Part shown: positions 59,223 through 64,000 of the stretch, piece by piece
How the letters are laid out: each line of letters begins with the position of its first letter
How positions within the stretch are numbered: the first letter of the stretch is position 1
Source of the DNA: Rhodoplanes tepidamans
GTDB taxonomy: Bacteria > Pseudomonadota > Alphaproteobacteria > Rhizobiales > Xanthobacteraceae
Direction of reading: 5' to 3'
Assembly: GCF_030813915.1 (NCBI RefSeq)
Contig: NZ_JAUSUJ010000014.1
Span: 124,001-188,000, forward strand
Length of the DNA stretch: 64,000 bases
Notes under the pieces: generated by a model
The model's database searches: none
What the model was told of the DNA's origin: nothing
The model's input: only the letters and a program-made list of their open reading frames with translations
Program-made: the position numbers and the translations under genes

Positions 59223-59756
59223 ATGTCCGCCGAACCCGATCCGATCGCCCCGAAGGACCCGCCCGTGCGGGTGCCGCTCGCCATCGAGAAGGTGCTGGCC
59301 GCCGCCGCCATGGCGGCGCTGTGCCTGATCACGCTCGGCAACGTGATCGCCCGCTATCTCACCAACTACTCCTTCGCCTTCACCGAGGAGTTCTCGATCG
59401 CCCTGATGGTGGTGGTGACGCTGCTCGGCGCCGGGATCGCCACGGCGGCGGACCGGCAGATCCGCATCGTGTTCTTCACCAGCCTGCTGCCGCGCTCCGG
59501 CGAGAGGATCGCCGAGGTGATCGCGAGCCTCGCCACCATGGCGATGTTCGGGCTCCTGGTGTGGCTCGGCGCCCGCCTCGTCTGGGACGAGTACCGCTTC
59601 GAGGTGACGTCGCCGGGCCTCGGCGAGCCGCAATGGGTCTACACGCTCGCGTTGCCGCTGCTGTCGCTCGCGGTGATCGCCCGCGCGATCGGCCACCTGA
59701 TCCGGGTGCTGCGGGCGAAGCGGCGTCCGCCGCACGACGTCGTCGAGCCGCTGTGA
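59223..59756 (+). CDS. dctQ: TRAP transporter small permease DctQ
   Basis: 177 residues with four transmembrane segments. The motif LITLGNVIARYLTNYSFAFTEEFSI (core FTEEF) is typical of DctQ, where the N-terminal helix ends in an acidic pair. ATG 59223 is chosen; a GTG at 59208 adds five residues. It pairs with DctM to form the membrane part. It is separated from dctM by a repeat element. Confidence 0.85.
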   Translation: MSAEPDPIAPKDPPVRVPLAIEKVLAAAAMAALCLITLGNVIARYLTNYSFAFTEEFSIALMVVVTLLGAGIATAADRQIRIVFFTSLLPRSGERIAEVIASLATMAMFGLLVWLGARLVWDEYRFEVTSPGLGEPQWVYTLALPLLSLAVIARAIGHLIRVLRAKRRPPHDVVEPL

Positions 59757-59790
59757 TGACCATGCGGAACAGCGACACGGGACGGCGCGA

Positions 59791-59931
59791 CCCTCTCCCC
59801 TCGCGGGAGAGGGTGGCTCGCCGCGAAGCGGCGAGACGGGTGAGGGGGCTGTCCTCTCGCTCCGGGCTGGTGGCGCGCCCCCTCACCCGCCCTCGCTTCG
59901 CGAGGGCCCCCTCTCCCGCGAGGGGAGAGGG
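59791..59931. repeat. CTCTCCC inverted-repeat element (family C) between dctQ and dctM
   Basis: The left arm CCCTCTCCCCTCGCGGGAGAGGG and right arm CCCTCTCCCGCGAGGGGAGAGGG flank hairpins such as CTCGCCGCGAAGCGGCGAG and CCCTCGCTTCGCGAGGG. GTGAGGGGGC pairs with GCCCCCTCAC in the middle. The 141-base unit fills the gap between two genes that should be cotranscribed. Confidence 0.75.
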
Positions 59932-59991
59932 AAGAAACGGCCGTGCCTCGCAGCACCGCACTGCCCTCCTGACAGTCCAGTCACCACGGCC

Positions 59992-61275
59992 ATGACCACC
60001 GCCGCCCTGTTTCTCGGGTTTCTCGTCCTGTTCGTGCTCGGCACGCCGGTGGCCGTGGCGCTCGGGCTCGCCGGCACGCTCGCCATCTGGCTCGGCGATC
60101 TCGGCGTGATGAGCGTGCCGACCCAGGCCTACACCGGCATTGCCAAGTACCCGCTCCTCGCGGTGCCCATGTTCGTGCTGGTCGGCGCCATCTTCGACCG
60201 CTCCGGCGTCGCGCTGCGGCTCGTGAACTTCGCCACCGTGCTGGTCGGCCGGCGGCCCGGGGCGCTCGCCGCCGTCACCGTGATGGTGAGCATGTTCCTC
60301 GGCGGCATCTCGGGCTCGGGACCGGCCAACGCCGCCGCGGTCGGCGGCGCCATGATCGGGGCCTTGTCGCGCGCCGGCTATCCGCGCGCCTTCTCGGCGA
60401 GCGTGATCGGCGCCGCCGCGGCGACCGACATCCTCATCCCGCCGTCGATCGCGCTCATCATCTACTCGGTGCTGGTGCCGCAGGCCTCGGTGCCGGCGCT
60501 GTTCGCCGCCGGCATGATCCCCGGCATCCTCGCCGGCCTCGCCCTGATGGGGCCGATCTTCTGGATGTCGAAGACCCACGGCTTCGGCCTCGCCGAGAAG
60601 GATCTGCCGCGCCCGCCGTTCTGGCGCTCGCTGATGGAGGCGAGCTGGGGCCTGATGGCGCCGGTGCTGATCCTCGGCGGCATGCGGGCCGGCTGGTTCA
60701 CGCCCACCGAGGCGGCCGTGATGGCGGTCGTCTACGGCCTGTTCGTCGGCTTCGTGGTCTATCGCACCCTCACCCTGCGCGACCTCTACGAGATGTTCGT
60801 CGAGGCGGCCGAGATCTCCGGCGTGATCCTGGTGGTCGTCGCGCTGGCCGCGATCTTCGGCTATGCCGGCTCGACGCTCGGCGTCTTCGACCGCGCCGCC
60901 ACCGCCATCGTCGCCACCGGCGGCAGCGAGTACGTCATCCTCGCCATGCTGATCGTCATGCTGATCGTCATCGGCATGTTCCTGGACGGCGTCTCGACCT
61001 TCCTGATCCTGCTGCCGCTGCTGATGCCGATCGCGGCGAAGTTCGGCTGGGATCCGGTGTGGTTCGGCGTGCTGCTGACGCTCAAGATCGCCATCGGCCA
61101 GTTCACCCCGCCGATGGCCGTCAACCTCATGGTCTCGTGCCGGATCGCCGGCGTGCCCATGGAGGCGACGCTGCGCTGGGTCGGCCCGCTGATCGCCGCC
61201 ATGTTCGGCGTGCTGGTGCTGCTGATCGTGTTTCCCGAGCTGGCGCTGTGGCTGCCGCGCGCGCTCGGATATTGA
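59992..61275 (+). CDS. dctM: TRAP transporter large permease DctM
   Basis: 427 residues with 12-13 transmembrane segments. The family pattern is VPMFVLVGAIFDRSG, MFLGGISGSGPANAAAVGGAM, IPPSIALIIYSVL and FTPPMAVNLMV. It is the transport subunit that uses a sodium or proton gradient to import the acid delivered by DctP. It begins after the family C repeat. Confidence 0.92.
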   Translation: MTTAALFLGFLVLFVLGTPVAVALGLAGTLAIWLGDLGVMSVPTQAYTGIAKYPLLAVPMFVLVGAIFDRSGVALRLVNFATVLVGRRPGALAAVTVMVSMFLGGISGSGPANAAAVGGAMIGALSRAGYPRAFSASVIGAAAATDILIPPSIALIIYSVLVPQASVPALFAAGMIPGILAGLALMGPIFWMSKTHGFGLAEKDLPRPPFWRSLMEASWGLMAPVLILGGMRAGWFTPTEAAVMAVVYGLFVGFVVYRTLTLRDLYEMFVEAAEISGVILVVVALAAIFGYAGSTLGVFDRAATAIVATGGSEYVILAMLIVMLIVIGMFLDGVSTFLILLPLLMPIAAKFGWDPVWFGVLLTLKIAIGQFTPPMAVNLMVSCRIAGVPMEATLRWVGPLIAAMFGVLVLLIVFPELALWLPRALGY

Positions 61276-61459
61276 GGAAATTGCGCGCCCGGGGCCTGCA
61301 CGGTAACAAAGTCGGTCGTTTCCGGTGATCTACGCCATTGTGCTGCAGTGCAGCATTCATGAATCTGCAGTATGATGCCGCCGTGCAGTTGCCGGCTCGG
61401 ACTCCGCAGCCGCGTCCGGCGAGGTTCTCGACGAAACGGGTTACGTGCTGAACAACGAC

Positions 61460-62752
61460 ATGACGCTCCCGCCCGACCACGCCCAGCGCTTCGCCCTGAG
61501 CGACGAGGTTCATGCGCGTCCGCCCGAGGCGCTGACCACGCCGAGCCGCGTCTCCTATCTGGCGCTGGTGTCGCCGTGGGAGCACCGCGAGCTCGAGTGG
61601 CAGGGGGTCTGCGACCTCGCCCGCCGCTTCGGCGCGACCGCGCCGTTCCCGGGGTCGAACCATTACAGCGGGCAGCTCGGGGATTTCCGCCTGGTGTGGG
61701 AGCGGCATGGCGAGTTCGCCCGCTACACCTTCATCGCTCCCGGTCTCGGCACCGGGGACGACCCGTTCGCCGAGCCGGCCATCGGGCTCGCGCCGGCGAG
61801 CTGGGTGGCGGCGCGACCCGGCCAGATCATCGTCGCGGCGCACGCCGCCGTGGTGAAGGCCGACAACGCCCCGGCCGATCCCGAGACCGTGTCGGCGACG
61901 CTGTTCCGCGGCAATGCGCTGGTCGGCGGCCCGGTGTCGGACCGCGCCGCGGTCGCCTTCACCGACCTGCGGATCCATGCCGACGGCTTCGGTCGCTTCA
62001 TCGTCCAGGACCGGCATCTCACGCCGCTGCAGGCCGGCCGTCTCGTGCAGCGCCTGCTGGAGATCGAAACCTACCGGATGATGGCGCTGCTGGCGCTGCC
62101 GATCGCCCGCGAGCTCGCCCCGTTCCTCGGCGACCGCGAGAAGGAGCTCGCCGAGATCACCGACGCCCTGGTCGCCGCCGGCGAGGCGGACGAGCCGGTG
62201 CTGCTGGAGCGGCTGACCCGGCTCGAGGCCGAGATCGAGAGCCGCGAGGCCGCCAACCTGTTCCGCTTCGGCGCCGCGACCGCCTATCACGACCTGGTGC
62301 AGCGGCGGATCGCCGAGCTGCGCGAGGAGCGCATCCAGGGCATCCAGACGCTGCGCGAGTTCATGGACCGCCGGCTGGTGCCGGCCATCAACACCTGCAA
62401 GGCGGTCTCCGAGCGTCAGGCGTCGCTGTCGGCCCGCGTCGCCCGCGTGACCCAGCTCCTCTCGACCCGGGTCGACATCACCCGCGAGCGCCAGAACCGC
62501 GCCGTGCTCGGCTCGATGAACCGGCGCGCCAAGCTCCAGCTCCAGCTCCAGTCGACCGTCGAGGGCCTGTCGGTCGCGGCCGTCACCTATTACGTCGTCG
62601 GCCTCATCGGCTATCTCGCCAAGGGCGTCGCCTCGGCCGGCATCCCGGTCAGCCCGGAGATCGCGATGGGCGCCTCGATCCCGGTGGTCGCCGGCGCGGT
62701 GTGGCTGGGCCTGCGCGGCTTCCGCAAGCGCGTCGCCCACGGCGAGCCCTGA
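61460..62752 (+). CDS. DUF3422-family membrane protein
   Basis: 430 residues. The N-terminal soluble part reads FALSDEVHARPPEAL, typical of DUF3422, and LVSPWEHRELEW. A central helical region (LEAEIESREAANLFRFGAATAYHDLVQRRIAELREER) is coiled-coil-like, and the C-terminus has two transmembrane segments (about 375-395 and 405-425). Function unknown; the family is common in alphaproteobacteria. ATG 61460 follows a GTG at 61445 that would add five residues. Confidence 0.82.
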   Translation: MTLPPDHAQRFALSDEVHARPPEALTTPSRVSYLALVSPWEHRELEWQGVCDLARRFGATAPFPGSNHYSGQLGDFRLVWERHGEFARYTFIAPGLGTGDDPFAEPAIGLAPASWVAARPGQIIVAAHAAVVKADNAPADPETVSATLFRGNALVGGPVSDRAAVAFTDLRIHADGFGRFIVQDRHLTPLQAGRLVQRLLEIETYRMMALLALPIARELAPFLGDREKELAEITDALVAAGEADEPVLLERLTRLEAEIESREAANLFRFGAATAYHDLVQRRIAELREERIQGIQTLREFMDRRLVPAINTCKAVSERQASLSARVARVTQLLSTRVDITRERQNRAVLGSMNRRAKLQLQLQSTVEGLSVAAVTYYVVGLIGYLAKGVASAGIPVSPEIAMGASIPVVAGAVWLGLRGFRKRVAHGEP

Positions 62753-63003
62753 CGCGCCGGCGGCGCGGCCGCCTGCGTCTGGACGCGGCCCGACGGCCAC
62801 GCTCGGCCGGGTGAGGCGGGCACACGCCCGACACCCCGGCGCCCCAATCCCGTCAACCTCCTGCTTATCGTGACGGTACGATCCCGTGCGCGCACGCCGC
62901 GCCGCTGCCGCGCCGCCCGCAGCGCGATCCCGACGCGCTTTCATCCGACACCGAACCGCGACGATTCGGACCACGCCGCCTTCCACAACAAACGAGGATA
63001 CGC
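62753..63003. other. Gap before the proline-rich gene
   Basis: 251 bases without a gene. A GAGGA Shine-Dalgarno lies at about 62993-62997. No promoter or operator is recognisable. Confidence 0.45.
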
Positions 63004-64000
63004 ATGCACAAGCTCCAGCGGTTGCTCCTGGCGGGCACCGTCCTGTCCGGTCTCGCGGGCGTCGAGGCGCTCGCCGCCCCCCTGGTGGTGGCGCAGGCGC
63101 CGGCGACCGAGGAGCAACGCCCCGGCCAGCGTCCAGCCCCCGGCCAGCCGCCGCAGCGCCCGGGCCCCGGCGCACCGCAGCAGCGGCCGGCCCAGCCGCC
63201 CGCCCAGGCGCCGCAGCAGCGCCAGGCCCCGCCGGCCGCGCAGGCGCCGCAGCAACGGCCGACGCCTCCCGCCGCCCAGGCCCCGCAGCGCCAGGGTCCG
63301 CCGCCCGGCGCCCAGACCCAGCCGCCGCCCGGCCGCCAGCCCCCGGCGGCCGTGCAGGCGCCGCCCCCGCCCGGGCGGCCGACCCCGCCCAGCGTGCAGG
63401 CGCCGGGCCGTCCCACTCCGCCGACCGTGCAGGCACCGCCGCCCGCCGGCCGCCAGGCACCGCCGCCATCCGCCCAGAGCGAGCCGCCCGGCCGACCGGG
63501 CCGGCCGGTGCCGCCGTCCGCGCAGGGCCAGCCGCCGGCTGGCCGACCGGTGCCACCCGCTGCCCAGGGCCAGCCCCCTGCCGGCCGGCCGGTGCCACCG
63601 GCCGCCCACGGCCAGCCCCCCGTGGGCCGTCCGGTCACGCCGCCGGCGGCTCAAGGCCAGCCGCCCGTCGGCCGACCGGTGCCGCCGACCGCGCAGACTC
63701 CGCCCGGCGCGCCGGGACGCCCGGGCACCCCGCCTGCTCCGCCGCCGGCCGCCCAGGGCGGCCAGCCGGGGACTCCGCCGAGCGCCACCACGGCGCCGCC
63801 GCCCGGAACCCTGCCCCGCCCGGGCCTGCCGCCGGTGCCGCCGCCGGCCGCCCAGGGAACCCAGCCCGGAGCCCCGGGCGTCGCCGGTCCGTCGCCAGGC
63901 GCCCCCGGCGGCCCGGGCCGTCCCGGCCAGCCGCCCGGCCCCCCGCCGGCGGCGCAGGGAACGCAGCCCGGAACTCCGCCCGGCCCGCGTCCTTCCGCGC
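63004..64000 (+). CDS. Exported proline-rich repeat protein (3' partial)
   Basis: The frame begins at ATG 63004 and stays open to the window edge (332 residues seen). A signal peptide (1-24, ending ALAA) is followed by an extreme Pro/Gln/Ala/Gly-rich region with units such as PPAAQGQPPAGRPV. In many Hyphomicrobiales such leaders precede an OmpA-type C-terminal domain, but that domain would lie beyond the window, so the family is unproven. Confidence 0.7.
   Translation, partial: MHKLQRLLLAGTVLSGLAGVEALAAPLVVAQAPATEEQRPGQRPAPGQPPQRPGPGAPQQRPAQPPAQAPQQRQAPPAAQAPQQRPTPPAAQAPQRQGPPPGAQTQPPPGRQPPAAVQAPPPPGRPTPPSVQAPGRPTPPTVQAPPPAGRQAPPPSAQSEPPGRPGRPVPPSAQGQPPAGRPVPPAAQGQPPAGRPVPPAAHGQPPVGRPVTPPAAQGQPPVGRPVPPTAQTPPGAPGRPGTPPAPPPAAQGGQPGTPPSATTAPPPGTLPRPGLPPVPPPAAQGTQPGAPGVAGPSPGAPGGPGRPGQPPGPPPAAQGTQPGTPPGPRPSA
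63511..63681 (+). repeat. 42-bp tandem units in the proline-rich gene
   Basis: Four consecutive units of about 42 bases (14 codons) encode PPSAQGQPPAGRPV and close variants. The third has His for Gln, and the fourth gains a Thr codon. The array can grow or shrink by slippage. Confidence 0.7.

Noticed and set aside
1-64000. CRISPR array or phage region
   Set aside because: No set of evenly spaced direct repeats with variable spacers, and no phage structural genes, were seen.

Overview
The window is high-GC DNA (roughly 70 % G+C) from an alphaproteobacterium, most likely of the order Hyphomicrobiales (Rhizobiales). The grounds are a ChpT-type phosphotransferase beside an EipA/DUF1134 gene, a CtrA-type box (TTAA-N7-TTAAC), a general-stress (EcfG-type) promoter motif GGAAC-N16-CGTT, several protein families common in this group (DUF2336, DUF2927, DUF3422) and dispersed hairpin repeats typical of these genomes. 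No integrase, transposase, phage gene or CRISPR array was seen. All genes were read from the sequence alone; no database search was possible.

Layout. 1-6.0 kb: end of an unknown gene, a terminator, then a minus-strand chemotaxis operon cheA-cheW-cheY-cheB-cheR with a CtrA-type box upstream. 6.3-11.5 kb: chpT, cysQ, an exported YHS-domain protein, eipA, a membrane-anchored coiled-coil protein and an exported DUF2927 protein. 11.5-18.1 kb: a tRNA-like gene with an abnormal anticodon arm, an EcfG-type promoter and a stressosome operon (rsbR-rsbS-rsbT-rsbX) coupled to two multidomain histidine kinases, the first of which begins with an RsbT/RsbW-like ATPase domain. 18.1-18.7 kb: two copies of a structured 75-bp repeat. 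18.7-22.9 kb: a periplasmic molybdenum dehydrogenase (triheme cytochrome c, 2Fe-2S subunit, Mo subunit). 23.3-27.6 kb: a minus-strand uronate operon (SDR reductase, GH88 hydrolase, KDG kinase, KDPG-type aldolase).

28.3-30.3 kb: an unrecognised protein with faint resemblance to isonitrile synthases, next to a DMT-family exporter. 30.3-33 kb: a CACHE-PAS-GGDEF-EAL c-di-GMP protein. 33.4-36.4 kb: a complete polar amino-acid ABC transporter. 36.6-45.6 kb: acetyl-CoA hydrolase/CoA-transferase, lytic transglycosylase, a DUF2336 protein, a chemoreceptor and a 5'-nucleotidase-family protein with an altered metal site. 46-51 kb: a CitE lyase / TctC binding protein / CaiB CoA-transferase / MaoC hydratase operon with a divergent LysR regulator, consistent with breakdown of a C5 branched dicarboxylate (itaconate, mesaconate or citramalate). 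51.1-54.4 kb: a putative nitric-oxide or anaerobic-response group (Crp/Fnr regulator, DUF1858, DUF59, DUF2249, NnrS-like) with two Fnr/Dnr-type boxes in its divergent control region. 54.3-64 kb: glycosyltransferase, YbhN-like flippase/synthase relative, small orphan genes, a TRAP transporter (DctP-Q-M), a DUF3422 protein and the start of a proline-rich repeat protein that runs off the window.

The most unusual parts are the stressosome-to-phosphorelay operon placed behind an EcfG-type promoter, and the tRNA-like gene immediately in front of that promoter.
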